DNA from: Pseudomonas sp. CCI4.2
GTDB lineage: Bacteria; Pseudomonadota; Gammaproteobacteria; Pseudomonadales; Pseudomonadaceae
Length of the DNA stretch: 64,000 bases
Direction: 5' to 3'
NCBI RefSeq assembly: GCF_034350045.1
Contig: NZ_CP133781.1
Location: 2,572,001-2,636,000, forward strand
Under the pieces are notes generated by a model. The model was not told the origin of the DNA. It made no database searches and saw nothing but the letters and a program-made list of their open reading frames with translations. This document shows positions 1 through 8,103 of the stretch, in pieces. Each line of letters opens with the position of its first letter. The first letter of the stretch is position 1. Made by a program: the position numbers and the translations under genes.

Positions 1-897
1 GTCTTCGCGAAATTCTTTGTTCGCCACTGCTTCCAACAGATTCTTGTTGGTCGCGGCAATTACCCGAACATCAACTTTGCGCTCACGGGAGTCGCCCACC
101 GGCTCGATCACCCGTTCTTGCAGGGCGCGCAAAATCTTTGCTTGCAGCGCTAAGGGCATGTCGCCGACTTCATCCAAAAACAACGTGCCTTTGTCAGCCT
201 GCATAAAGCGCCCGACCCTATCCGCCACTGCGCCGGTAAAAGCCCCTTTGCGATGACCGAACATTTCGCTTTCGAGCAAACCTTCCGGGATCGCTGCGCA
301 GTTGACTGCGATAAAGGGTTTGCCGGCACGGTTGCCGTGCTTGTGAATCGCACGAGCAACCATCTCTTTGCCAGTGCCGCTTTCGCCGGTCAGCAGAATC
401 GTCGCGTTGCTGTCACGCACGGAGTCCACCGCTTGCAGTACGAGACGAAAGGCCGGGCTTTCACCTACCAGACTGTCGATTTGCTGGTGTTGATCGAGTT
501 CGGCACGCAGGCGTGTGTTGTCACGCAGGATGTCGCGAAACTGCAGCGCTTTGTTGACGGTGATGTCCAGTTCGTCGATGTCGAACGGTTTGCTGATGTA
601 ATCAAAAGCGCCATTGCGCATTGATTGCACGGCGTTTTTTACCGTGCTGTAGGCGGTCATGACGATGACTGGCAAGTCTGGGTAGCGAACTTTTATTTCC
701 GCCAACAACTGCGGTCCGTCCATCCCAGGCATACGCCAATCGCTGATCACCAGATCAATTTCTTCGCGTTCGAGTACGGCCAGGGCATGCAGGCCATTGC
801 CGGCGGTAAACACTTGAATCTCGCCTTGGCTCAGCGCCGACGCCAACAAATCACAGAGTTTGGGTTCATCGTCGACCACCAGTACGTTATGACTCAT
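1..897 (-). CDS. Sigma-54-dependent response regulator, NtrC family (partial)
   Basis: This is the N-terminal 299 residues of an NtrC-type activator; the gene runs off the left edge. The receiver domain (about 1-120) has the acidic DDE at 9-11, the phospho-acceptor D53 in SDWRMPG and the conserved lysine in ISKP. The AAA+ domain shows Walker A GESGTGKE, the sigma-54 contact loop GAFTGA and Walker B TLFLDEVGDMP. The end of the AAA+ domain and the C-terminal DNA-binding helix lie outside the window. The start ATG overlaps the stop of the upstream kinase by ATGA, so the pair is co-translated. It should activate a sigma-54 promoter when phosphorylated by the neighbouring kinase. The signal and target genes are not evident. 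Confidence 0.93.
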   Translation of the reverse strand, partial: MSHNVLVVDDEPKLCDLLASALSQGEIQVFTAGNGLHALAVLEREEIDLVISDWRMPGMDGPQLLAEIKVRYPDLPVIVMTAYSTVKNAVQSMRNGAFDYISKPFDIDELDITVNKALQFRDILRDNTRLRAELDQHQQIDSLVGESPAFRLVLQAVDSVRDSNATILLTGESGTGKEMVARAIHKHGNRAGKPFIAVNCAAIPEGLLESEMFGHRKGAFTGAVADRVGRFMQADKGTLFLDEVGDMPLALQAKILRALQERVIEPVGDSRERKVDVRVIAATNKNLLEAVANKEFRED

Positions 898-2645
898 GCC
901 AGGCCTCCGTCATGGGCGGGCAGGTAAAGATTGAATGTTGCTCCGGCCCCCACTTGACTGACGCACTCTACCCGGCCGTCATGGTTGTCCATAATCGAGT
1001 AAACCTTCGCCAAGCCCAATCCAGTACCGGAGGCCTTGGTGGTGACGAAAGGATTGAAAATACGCTCGATCATGTCGGATTCAACACCTTGGCCGCTGTC
1101 GGCAATGCTGATGATTGTAGTTTCCTGATCAGAGGAGAGGTCAATCGTCAGTGTCCCGCCGCCAGGCATGGCATCAATCGCATTAAGGACCAAGTTCAGA
1201 CAGGCTTGAGTCAATTGTCGGGAGTCCGCATAAATCGTGGAGTTGGGGTCGTGTTCGATGATCTCTGCGTCGATATTATGGGTCGACAACTCCGGTGCGC
1301 AGAACCCCAGCAGGTCCTCCAGCAGTGGCTTGGCCAATTGTGTCGAGCGCATCGGCGGACTGGGTTTGGCGAAATCCAGAAACTCGGTAATTAGGTCGTT
1401 GATCCGAGTGACTTCGGAAATAACGTATTCCAGATGGCGCATGTCGGTTTCGGGCAGCGATGCGCGACGGTGCAGCAACTGGGTGGCCGTTTTGATGATG
1501 CCCAGTGGATTTCGGATTTCGTGCGCCAGGCCCATGGCCACTTCGCCCAGTGCATGCAGACGGTCGCGGCGGCGTAGCTGAGCTTCCAGATGCTGAAGCT
1601 CTTTCAGGCGTTCGGTCATGTGGTTGAAGGTCGCGCTCAGCTCAGCGATCGCATCGCTGCCAACCACTTCAACCCGCTGCCGATAGTCACCGGCCGTCAC
1701 TGCTCGCACGCCTTCGGAGAGTTTGCGCAAAGGCCCGGTCAGGCGTCGGGAAATCAACCAGCCGACACTCAATGACAACACCGAGCCCAGCAACAGAATA
1801 GCCAGGAACAAGTTGGTCTGGTTGACCAGCCCGACCAGCGTCGTGTGGCGCAACAGGCCACTGAAAATGATGCCTTGTAGCTCGCCGTTGTCATTGAAAA
1901 TAGGCGTATACAGGCCGGAGTAGGCGCTTGTGGATTGTTCGCTGGGCTCTTTGGTGTCACGTAGGATCTGTTCGATTCGGCGTGGGACGATAGCTGGGTG
2001 ATTCATGAAGCGCTGGGTCGAGAAAATCTCGCTGAAACCTCCAGCGTCGTTCATGTACAGACGCAGGTCGAGGGAGTGCACGTCGGCCACGCTGGTGAGA
2101 AAACTGCTGTCCAGGTAGGTCCCGATCAGCAATTCATAATCGACGCCATCCTGAGTGGACTGATACGTCGAGACCACGACACCGGCGAATACGCTGCCGT
2201 TATGGATGGTTTGCAGCACCGCGTTAGGGGCGAGGCTGATCTGATCGATGATATTGTCGGAAACCGTGGAAAACACCACTTTGTGGTCTTTGCTGCGAAT
2301 CAAGGCGACCACGTCGATGCCCATGGCATTGGCGAGATCGGAGGTTAATTTGTTGTGTCGAGGTGACGAGGGCGCGGAGGGGCGGGTGTTTTGCAGGAAC
2401 AGTTGCGAAACCCTGGAGTTGTCGCGCTGGATTTCGCTGATTTCGTCCTGGACGATCCGGGTTGATTCTTGCAGCCAGATCCGAACGTTACTTTCAAAAA
2501 TCTGCGACAGCGTGGTCGCTGCGAGTTCGGCAGCGATCATCGTCGGAATTACGCTGACCAGCCAGAACGCTAGTACCAGTTTGCGCTGCAAGGTCCAGCG
2601 CGATAGCGAAAAAGGTTGCTGGGAGGAACGGAATTCTTCGGTCAT
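894..2645 (-). CDS. Membrane sensor histidine kinase, partner of the adjacent NtrC-type regulator
   Basis: A 583-residue sensor kinase. A first membrane helix (about 24-46) is followed by a roughly 220-residue periplasmic sensing region, a second helix (LFLAILLLGSVLSLSVGW) and a HAMP domain. The HisKA box contains LAHEIRNPLG, with the phospho-histidine near residue 370. The ATPase domain has N box NLVLNAIDAMPGGG, G1 DSGQGV and G2 GTGLGL. The gene is the first of a two-gene unit with the response regulator (4-base overlap). It follows the hydrolase/aminotransferase operon on the same strand after a 173-base gap that may hold its promoter. The ligand cannot be deduced; the periplasmic part looks like a Cache/PAS-type sensor by length only. 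Confidence 0.93.
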   Translation of the reverse strand: MTEEFRSSQQPFSLSRWTLQRKLVLAFWLVSVIPTMIAAELAATTLSQIFESNVRIWLQESTRIVQDEISEIQRDNSRVSQLFLQNTRPSAPSSPRHNKLTSDLANAMGIDVVALIRSKDHKVVFSTVSDNIIDQISLAPNAVLQTIHNGSVFAGVVVSTYQSTQDGVDYELLIGTYLDSSFLTSVADVHSLDLRLYMNDAGGFSEIFSTQRFMNHPAIVPRRIEQILRDTKEPSEQSTSAYSGLYTPIFNDNGELQGIIFSGLLRHTTLVGLVNQTNLFLAILLLGSVLSLSVGWLISRRLTGPLRKLSEGVRAVTAGDYRQRVEVVGSDAIAELSATFNHMTERLKELQHLEAQLRRRDRLHALGEVAMGLAHEIRNPLGIIKTATQLLHRRASLPETDMRHLEYVISEVTRINDLITEFLDFAKPSPPMRSTQLAKPLLEDLLGFCAPELSTHNIDAEIIEHDPNSTIYADSRQLTQACLNLVLNAIDAMPGGGTLTIDLSSDQETTIISIADSGQGVESDMIERIFNPFVTTKASGTGLGLAKVYSIMDNHDGRVECVSQVGAGATFNLYLPAHDGGLA

Positions 2646-2818
2646 CGGTTATCGATCATCAACGTTCGCTTATCGGAGCAGCCATGCCAGGTTGTAATCG
2701 TTCCGAAGAACGGCGAGCGTTGCCAGCCTCGCCCCACTCATTCAGCGCCCCGTACAAGCAGCCATGGTAATGACTGCTGGGAAAACTGAAAGAAACATGG
2801 GCGATGAGCATGGTGGTA

Positions 2819-3694
2819 TCAGGCTATTTGTCGCTGATCGTTTAAAGGGACCGTTGCAGTAGGCAATTGTTCTATCACGTGGTCAATGAAGTCCGCGCTC
2901 AATGTAATCACTTTTCGATATTGCAGGTCCACGGTGATCATGTGATAGCAGTTATCCAGCATCACTTTTGTGACAGGACCACCTAAATGTTTCTCGCAAT
3001 AATCTGCGTTCCAGCGACTGGTGATGTCGTCTTCGATGGAATGCAAGATCAGTGCAGGCGCTTTGACTGAACGCATGCCTTTCTTGACCACGGCTACCAG
3101 ACGATGCAGTTCGCGCACGTTAATGCCCGACATCGTCAACAACCCGGCATTGCTGCTTTCACCGGCTTTCATCTGACGTTCAACAATGGCGCGCAAGCGA
3201 GCGTCTTTGATGCCGTACGGCGAGGTTTCGTTAAAGCGGCACAAGTGCACGCCAAACGGAATGGCCATCAGCAACGGTGTCAATACCGCAGCTTTAGGCA
3301 TGTTCCAGCCGTCATAGCGCAACGTGGTCGAGTACAGCATCAAACCGGCCACTTGCCCCGGATGTTCGGCCGCCATGTGCATGGACAATACAGCGCCCAT
3401 GGACAACCCGCCGACAAACACCTGTTCGTGTCGTTGGCGAATGCCGACAAACGTTTTACGCGCGCTTTCGTACCAGTCTTTCCAGCCGGTGGCTTGCAGA
3501 TCGGCGTTGTCACCGCAATGCCCGGCAAGCGTGGGCACGTAAACCGTGTACCCCCGCTTGGCTAGGCCTTGGGCCACCCGACGGAGTTCCGTCGGGGTGC
3601 CGGTCAGGCCGTGGATCAACAACACCGCGACCGGGCCACTGCCGAGAACGAAACTGGCGTTACCTTCGCCCATATCGATCTCTGGCAGGTTCAC
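2819..3694 (-). CDS. Alpha/beta hydrolase (carboxylesterase/lipase-like)
   Basis: A 291-residue soluble alpha/beta hydrolase. The nucleophile elbow GLSMG puts the catalytic serine at residue 98. The oxyanion segment is LLIHGLTGTP near 25-34. A likely acid lies in HSIEDDITS and the histidine in NCYHMITVD, completing the triad. The length and HGLTGTP opening resemble the Est30-like carboxylesterase group. There is no signal peptide, so it should be cytoplasmic. Its start overlaps the stop of the class III aminotransferase by 4 bases, placing it third in an operon with that enzyme and an HAD phosphatase. The substrate is unknown. Confidence 0.88.
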   Translation of the reverse strand: MNLPEIDMGEGNASFVLGSGPVAVLLIHGLTGTPTELRRVAQGLAKRGYTVYVPTLAGHCGDNADLQATGWKDWYESARKTFVGIRQRHEQVFVGGLSMGAVLSMHMAAEHPGQVAGLMLYSTTLRYDGWNMPKAAVLTPLLMAIPFGVHLCRFNETSPYGIKDARLRAIVERQMKAGESSNAGLLTMSGINVRELHRLVAVVKKGMRSVKAPALILHSIEDDITSRWNADYCEKHLGGPVTKVMLDNCYHMITVDLQYRKVITLSADFIDHVIEQLPTATVPLNDQRQIA

Positions 3695-5085
3695 CGCTTC
3701 ATTGCCCGATGCAGCAGCCGGTCGAGGAGGGCGATGCCCAAGTCGATTTCTGCGTAGCTGATTTCCAGCGACGGAGCCAGGGTGATAACGTTTTTGTAGT
3801 AGCCGCCCACGTCGAGAATCAGGCCAAGTTTCTTGCCGTCGATTTCGATGTCGCCCTTCATGCCTTCATCAACCATGAAGTCGAGGGTGGCTTTGTCTGG
3901 CGTGAAGCCGTCTGGACCACAGATTTCTGCACGCAGTGCCAAGCCCAGGCCATCGACGTCGCCGATGATCGGGTAGCGCTTTTGCAGGTCTTGCAGGCCA
4001 GCCAGGAAGTACTTGCCCTTTTCCATGACCATCGCGCCGTAATCGACTTCGGAGGTCATTTTGAACATTTCCAGACCTACCGCCGTACCCAGTGGGTTGG
4101 AGGCAAAGGTGGAGTGGGTCGATCCAGGTGGGAAGATCGTTGGGTTGATCAACTCTTCACGTGCCCAAATGCCGCCTAGTGGGTTGAGGCCGTTGGTCAA
4201 TGCTTTACCGAAGACGATAACGTCTGGTTTGACGTCGAAGTGCTCGATGGACCACAGCTTGCCGGTGCGGTAGAAACCCATCTGGATTTCGTCGACAACC
4301 ATCAAGATGCCGTGCTGATCCAGCACTTGTTTGAGTTCTTTGTAGAAGTTCATTGGCGGAATAACGTAACCGCCGGTGCCTTGAATGGGCTCGACGTAGA
4401 ACGCTGCGTATTCGCACTGGTTGGTTTTAGGATCCCAGACGCCGTTGTACTCAGTTTCGAACAGGCGGGCGAACTGCTGAACGCAGTAGCTGCCATATTC
4501 TTCTTTGGTCATGCCTTTCGGGCCACGGAAGTGGTACGGGAAAGGAACGAACTGAGCGCGCTCGCCGAAATGGCCGTAGCGGCGACGGTAGCGATAGCTC
4601 GAGGTGATCGAGGATGCGCCCAGCGTACGGCCGTGGTAGCCGCCTTCGAAAGCAAACATCAGGCTTTTGCCGTTGCTCGCGTTACGCACTACTTTCAAGG
4701 AGTCTTCGATGGACTGCGAACCGCCGACGTTGAAGTGAACGCGACCGTCCATGCCGAATTTCTTCTTGGCATCGACCGCGATCATTTCCGACAGCTCGAT
4801 TTTGCCGCGGTGCAGGTATTGGCTGGCAATCTGCGGCATCGAATCGATCTGTGCCTTGAGGGCATTGTTCAAGCGTGGGTTGGCGTAACCGAAGTTAACG
4901 GCCGAGTACCACATTTGTAGATCGAGGTAAGCCTGGTCGCTGGTGTCGTAAACGTACGAACCTTCACAGCGGTTGAAGATCCGTGGTGGATCGATGTAGT
5001 GAACGGTGTCGCCGAAAGAGCAATATTTCGCTTCCTTTTCCAGAAGAATCTGGTCTTCGGGGGTAGCGATACGGATATCAGACAT
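3691..5085 (-). CDS. Class III PLP-dependent aminotransferase
   Basis: A 464-residue fold-type I, class III (omega) aminotransferase. PLP-binding features include the GGSQSIEDSLK segment, EGGYHGRT, VVDEIQMGFYRTG and the Schiff-base lysine in FGKALTNG. The start at MSDIRIAT was chosen because an AGGA ribosome site lies just upstream and the family begins here. A longer reading frame upstream is the overlapping HAD gene in another frame. The gene overlaps the HAD phosphatase by 8 bases and the hydrolase by 4, so the three form an operon. No pathway is recognised. Related class III enzymes act on 4-aminobutyrate, ornithine derivatives or phospho-amines, and the phosphatase neighbour makes a phosphorylated substrate possible. 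Confidence 0.92.
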   Translation of the reverse strand: MSDIRIATPEDQILLEKEAKYCSFGDTVHYIDPPRIFNRCEGSYVYDTSDQAYLDLQMWYSAVNFGYANPRLNNALKAQIDSMPQIASQYLHRGKIELSEMIAVDAKKKFGMDGRVHFNVGGSQSIEDSLKVVRNASNGKSLMFAFEGGYHGRTLGASSITSSYRYRRRYGHFGERAQFVPFPYHFRGPKGMTKEEYGSYCVQQFARLFETEYNGVWDPKTNQCEYAAFYVEPIQGTGGYVIPPMNFYKELKQVLDQHGILMVVDEIQMGFYRTGKLWSIEHFDVKPDVIVFGKALTNGLNPLGGIWAREELINPTIFPPGSTHSTFASNPLGTAVGLEMFKMTSEVDYGAMVMEKGKYFLAGLQDLQKRYPIIGDVDGLGLALRAEICGPDGFTPDKATLDFMVDEGMKGDIEIDGKKLGLILDVGGYYKNVITLAPSLEISYAEIDLGIALLDRLLHRAMKR

Positions 5086-5776
5086 GGTGGAAGAGTTCCT
5101 GCTGTTCAAGAGGGAGGCTGTGTGCGCGGGCCGGTTCGCTGTGAGGCAAGCGGGCGAGCAGGGCCGGTAAATCGGCGAACGTATCGAAGCGGGCATATGG
5201 GATGCCATTGCGTTCGCAATGTTCAGCCAAGCGATCCTTGGCAAATACGAAGTCAGCGGTCCCGGCGACGCACATATCGGATTGACCGTCGCCGATCACC
5301 AATATGCGTTTGCCAGAAGGCGCGGATTTGCATTTGCAGTTGCCGGATGCAGCACGGCAGGCGTCGCTGGAATATGGAAATTCTATGCGCCAGCTATCAG
5401 GACCGACCTGACGCAAGCGGTTGGCAATGATCGGCAGCAGCGGCGCATTGTTACGCGACAAAATGCGAGCGATGCCCTGTTCAATGCCGTCACTCACGAT
5501 GTCCAGCGTGGCGCCGAGGCCCGTCACCAGCTCAACGAAATCGGGAAACGCCGGGTCAATGCCGACGGTGTCGAAATAACCCAGAAGCTCGTTCGGCGTG
5601 GCTTTAACCATTGCCAATTGACGGCTCAGACATTCTCGCGAACCGATCTTGCCGGACAGCCATTCGTCTTCGATGGCTTCCCAGCTTCGATCAGCGAAAC
5701 GTTCCAGGATGTTATCTATCGCGTCAGTCTGGGTGACGGTCCCATCGAAATCACACACGATATGCCAATGCATCAT
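5078..5776 (-). CDS. HAD-superfamily phosphatase, MtnX/SerB-like
   Basis: A 232-residue HAD hydrolase. Motif I is CDFDGTVTQTD near residue 8, motif II is the serine of IVSDG, and motif III/IV is VIGDGQSDMC. The cap region and length resemble the HAD-IB group (SerB, MtnX, PHOSPHO1-like). A cluster CKCKSAP sits between motifs II and III. The start at the MMHW methionine pair was chosen because the core HAD fold begins there and upstream residues look non-coding. It is the first gene of the three-gene operon and overlaps the aminotransferase start by 8 bases. It probably removes phosphate from a small metabolite; the substrate is unknown. Confidence 0.85.
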   Translation of the reverse strand: MMHWHIVCDFDGTVTQTDAIDNILERFADRSWEAIEDEWLSGKIGSRECLSRQLAMVKATPNELLGYFDTVGIDPAFPDFVELVTGLGATLDIVSDGIEQGIARILSRNNAPLLPIIANRLRQVGPDSWRIEFPYSSDACRAASGNCKCKSAPSGKRILVIGDGQSDMCVAGTADFVFAKDRLAEHCERNGIPYARFDTFADLPALLARLPHSEPARAHSLPLEQQELFHHV

Positions 5777-6019
5777 CTGCAGGTGCCTACTTAAAAGTGA
5801 GAGCGCTCTTTGCGCTTGCACTGAGGTAGAGCATAGACTGTGCCAATACGAATAATAGTCGCCCAAGGCCCAATGTTGAGAGGGGCAGCGACAGAGAGGG
5901 TAAATGCATCGGGTGGGCAAGCTACAATTTTTGTAGCTTGCTACAAACAACATAAGTGCTTGCGTGTCAGATCCGTGCAGGGATTGACTCACGTAGGCTC
6001 AATTAGTTCGAGAAAGTTC

Positions 6020-6820
6020 ATGCCCTTAGTTCCCTTCAATCGCCGCGTTCGCTCGGTCCTTACCGGCTTTGCAGTGTTCGCCTGCGCTATCAGCTTCAGT
6101 GCGCAGGGCTATGCCCAAGCCATTACTGGCGATCTAGGCGCGGGGATCGGCTATAAGCCCAGTGATCCAACTGGCGTCCGTTATGACGTCGATTTTTTTC
6201 CTTACATGGATCTGGATTGGGGCGATGTGGGGTTGAGTTCCGATGACGGCCTGAACTGGAAGGCCTTCAAATATAAGGGCTGGAGCGTTGGCCCGTTCGC
6301 CAATTACGTACCCGGTCGTACCTCTGAGGGTTCGTTGCGCGGTTTGCGTGATGTATCCGGTATGGGTGAGTTCGGTGGCTTTGTGCAGTACAGCCCTGCT
6401 GATTTCTGGCGGGTGTTCGCGCAAATGGGTCGCGCGGTTGGCGGCAGCGATGGCCAGGGTGGCGTGCTCGGTCGGGTCGGTGGCGAGCTAGGTTATCCGT
6501 TGGGTCTGGGGGTCATTGGCGACACCGAAGTGGTAGCCCATTACGCAGACGGTCGCCAAGCACAGACATTTTTCGGCGTAAGTGCTCAAGAAGCCCAGGC
6601 TTCAGGTATTCAGGCCTACAACGCCAGCGGCGGTCTGCAGAAAGTTGCGCTAACTCAAAGTCTGCAAATTCCGCTGGCTGACGGCTGGTCGTTATTGACC
6701 AGCGCTACATGGACTCACTTGACCAACTCAGCGGCCGACAGCTCTATCGTCAGAGAGAAGGGCGATGACAACCAAACTGAAGTCAACGTCGCCGTGGCTT
6801 ATCACTTTAAAGGGCTTTAG
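6020..6820 (+). CDS. MipA/OmpV family outer-membrane protein
   Basis: A 266-residue protein with an N-terminal signal peptide (RRVRSVLTGFAVFACAIS, predicted cleavage after a YAQA-type site near residue 36). Alternating hydrophobic/aromatic strands follow, ending in YHFKGL, with aromatics near the C-terminus as expected for an outer-membrane beta-barrel. The GAGIGYKPSDPTG opening and SAATWTHLTNS-like end fit the MipA/OmpV family (scaffold for murein hydrolases or small porin). The methionine at 6020 was chosen because the signal peptide starts there. The gene stands alone, divergent from the HAD operon, and ends at a strong hairpin facing the convergent transporter genes. Confidence 0.85.
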   Translation: MPLVPFNRRVRSVLTGFAVFACAISFSAQGYAQAITGDLGAGIGYKPSDPTGVRYDVDFFPYMDLDWGDVGLSSDDGLNWKAFKYKGWSVGPFANYVPGRTSEGSLRGLRDVSGMGEFGGFVQYSPADFWRVFAQMGRAVGGSDGQGGVLGRVGGELGYPLGLGVIGDTEVVAHYADGRQAQTFFGVSAQEAQASGIQAYNASGGLQKVALTQSLQIPLADGWSLLTSATWTHLTNSAADSSIVREKGDDNQTEVNVAVAYHFKGL

Positions 6821-6834
6821 ATCCGCGACTACTG

Positions 6835-6858
6835 AAGGAGCCAACACGTTGGCTCCTT
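6835..6858. terminator. Perfect 10-bp hairpin between convergent genes
   Basis: An inverted repeat AAGGAGCCAA-CACG-TTGGCTCCTT (10-bp perfect stem, 4-base loop) lies 14 bases after the OmpV-like gene and 11 bases after the end of the convergent transporter gene. No T-run follows on either strand, so it may be a bidirectional stop or a minimal member of the AGGAGCCAAC palindrome family found elsewhere in the window. Confidence 0.6.
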
Positions 6859-6869
6859 GGATCTAGCGA

Positions 6870-7262
6870 TCACGCCTCTTGTTTTCCGTCCGCCAGCAAC
6901 ACGATGCCGCCGATGATCACGCACACGCCTAGCCAATGCAGAGCGCTGATGCTTTCGCCCAGGCCCAGCCAAGAACCCAGCAGCACCACCACAAACACCA
7001 GCGAGCTCAGCGGAAAAGCCAATGACAACTTGCTGCTGCGCAAAATCAGCATCCAGGTCAGAAAAGAGCCGATGTAGCAGAAAATCGCCACCATCACCGC
7101 GACGCTGGTCACGGCTGCCAGCAACCAGTTCACGCCAAATGGGATGGAGGCGAGGCCGTCGCCACCCACTTTCAACGACAGCTGTGCGCCGCTTTCGAAC
7201 GCGATCAGCAGTACCCAAAGCATCACGCTGGCCCCGCGGCCTTCAATCCAATTGTTTGTCAT
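6870..7262 (-). CDS. Small four-helix DMT/EamA-type transporter subunit
   Basis: A 130-residue membrane protein with four predicted helices (AVMVAIFCYIGSFLTW, FPLSSLVFVVVLLGSW, LHWLGVCVIIGGIVLL and an N-terminal one), the size of an SMR/half-EamA protein. The motif LSLAFPLSSLVFVVVLLGSWLGLGE is typical of the second half of drug/metabolite transporters. The start at MTNNWIEG was chosen because upstream residues overlap the partner gene. It follows a similar 124-residue gene after 7 bases, so the two probably form a heterodimer, as in ArnE/ArnF or paired SMR proteins. The substrate is unknown. Confidence 0.8.
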   Translation of the reverse strand: MTNNWIEGRGASVMLWVLLIAFESGAQLSLKVGGDGLASIPFGVNWLLAAVTSVAVMVAIFCYIGSFLTWMLILRSSKLSLAFPLSSLVFVVVLLGSWLGLGESISALHWLGVCVIIGGIVLLADGKQEA

Positions 7263-7269
7263 AACGACC

Positions 7270-7644
7270 TCATGCTCCCGTGCCGCAAACCAGCATGACG
7301 CCGGCAGTGATGACCAGTGTGCCCAACCAGCGCCGACGGCTGACGGTCTCACCCAGCACCAGCCGACCGCCGAGTACCACGCCGCAGTAACTCAGGCTGA
7401 TGGCTGGAAATACCAAGCTGAGCGGCGCCAGTGACAGCACTTCCAACCAGGCAACGAACAGCACCGCATAGCAACTAACACCGCACCACAAGAGCGGGGC
7501 CCCGGCGATCTGTCGCCAGAAAGTACTCAGCCGAAAGCCACCGACGTGTTCCGGTAAACGATCGAGGCCGAGCTTGAAAGCAATTTGGCCAATGACATCG
7601 AGAGCGATGCACAGCGCGATTAGCAGCATCACGGAAGGGGTCAA
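7270..7644 (-). CDS. Small four-helix DMT/EamA-type transporter subunit (partner)
   Basis: A 124-residue four-helix protein (LLIALCIALDVIGQIAFKLGLD, then LWCGVSCYAVLFVAWLEVLS, LVFPAISLSYCGVVLGGRLVLGE and LGTLVITAGVMLVCGTGA). It is the first gene of a two-gene unit with the 130-residue homologue. The likely start is TTG at 7644, preceded by GGAG with an 8-base spacing; the ATG at 7629 has no ribosome site. The ArnF/SMR-like SLAPLSLVFP(A)ISLSY segment is where these proteins line the translocation path. Probably an exporter or flippase of small amphiphilic compounds. Confidence 0.78.
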   Translation of the reverse strand: MTPSVMLLIALCIALDVIGQIAFKLGLDRLPEHVGGFRLSTFWRQIAGAPLLWCGVSCYAVLFVAWLEVLSLAPLSLVFPAISLSYCGVVLGGRLVLGETVSRRRWLGTLVITAGVMLVCGTGA

Positions 7645-7778
7645 GGGTGCGGCTCCAAGAAGTTGGCCCGAGGTAATGCAAGGGGTGGGCCACAGTTGAA
7701 TTGCAAAACTGGCTGCGCAGCAGTCGTAAAATCAGCAACTCGATTCTTTCAGTTGAAACCGAAGGCAGCCAATTGCGA

Positions 7779-7963
7779 CCGCCACGTGTTCGACACTGCG
7801 CCGTAGCGCAGCAAACTGGGTAGCACTTTGTGTGGTTCGAGGTTGCAGGGTGTCAAGAAGGAAGCCTTCCCGAATAAATTCGGTCCCACAGTTTTTGGCG
7901 CTGCACAGATCTTTGTAGGAGCTGCCGAAGGCTGCGATTAGTCCGAAGGACTTTCGCCAACAA
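7779..7963 (-). repeat. Copy A of a ~185-bp mosaic repeat (inverted relative to 18714-18899)
   Basis: Read on the minus strand, this block matches the plus-strand block at 18714-18899 over its full length with scattered mismatches. It carries in order TTGGCGAA, GTCCTTCGGAC, GCAGCCTTCGGCAGCTCCTACA, a GTGGGACCGAAT/ATTCGGGA palindrome, GACACCCTGC and AACCACACAA. It lies in the 459-base gap between the transporter pair and aauR. The rest of the gap shows no coding signal. Confidence 0.85.
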
Positions 7964-8103
7964 GAGTATCTACAGAACGCAAGAACGACCAAAAAGTTGG
8001 CTGCTATAGATAGTCGCCCCCCCGCAGCAACTTCAGCACCCACAAATACAGTTTAACTACTTAAATTCAATGAGATATGCGGTGTTTGATAACGGCTGGG
8101 CAA

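Noticed and set aside
7645-8103. Hypothetical reading frames in the gap containing mosaic repeat A
   Set aside because: They arise from the repeat, lack ribosome sites and are not conserved in repeat B.
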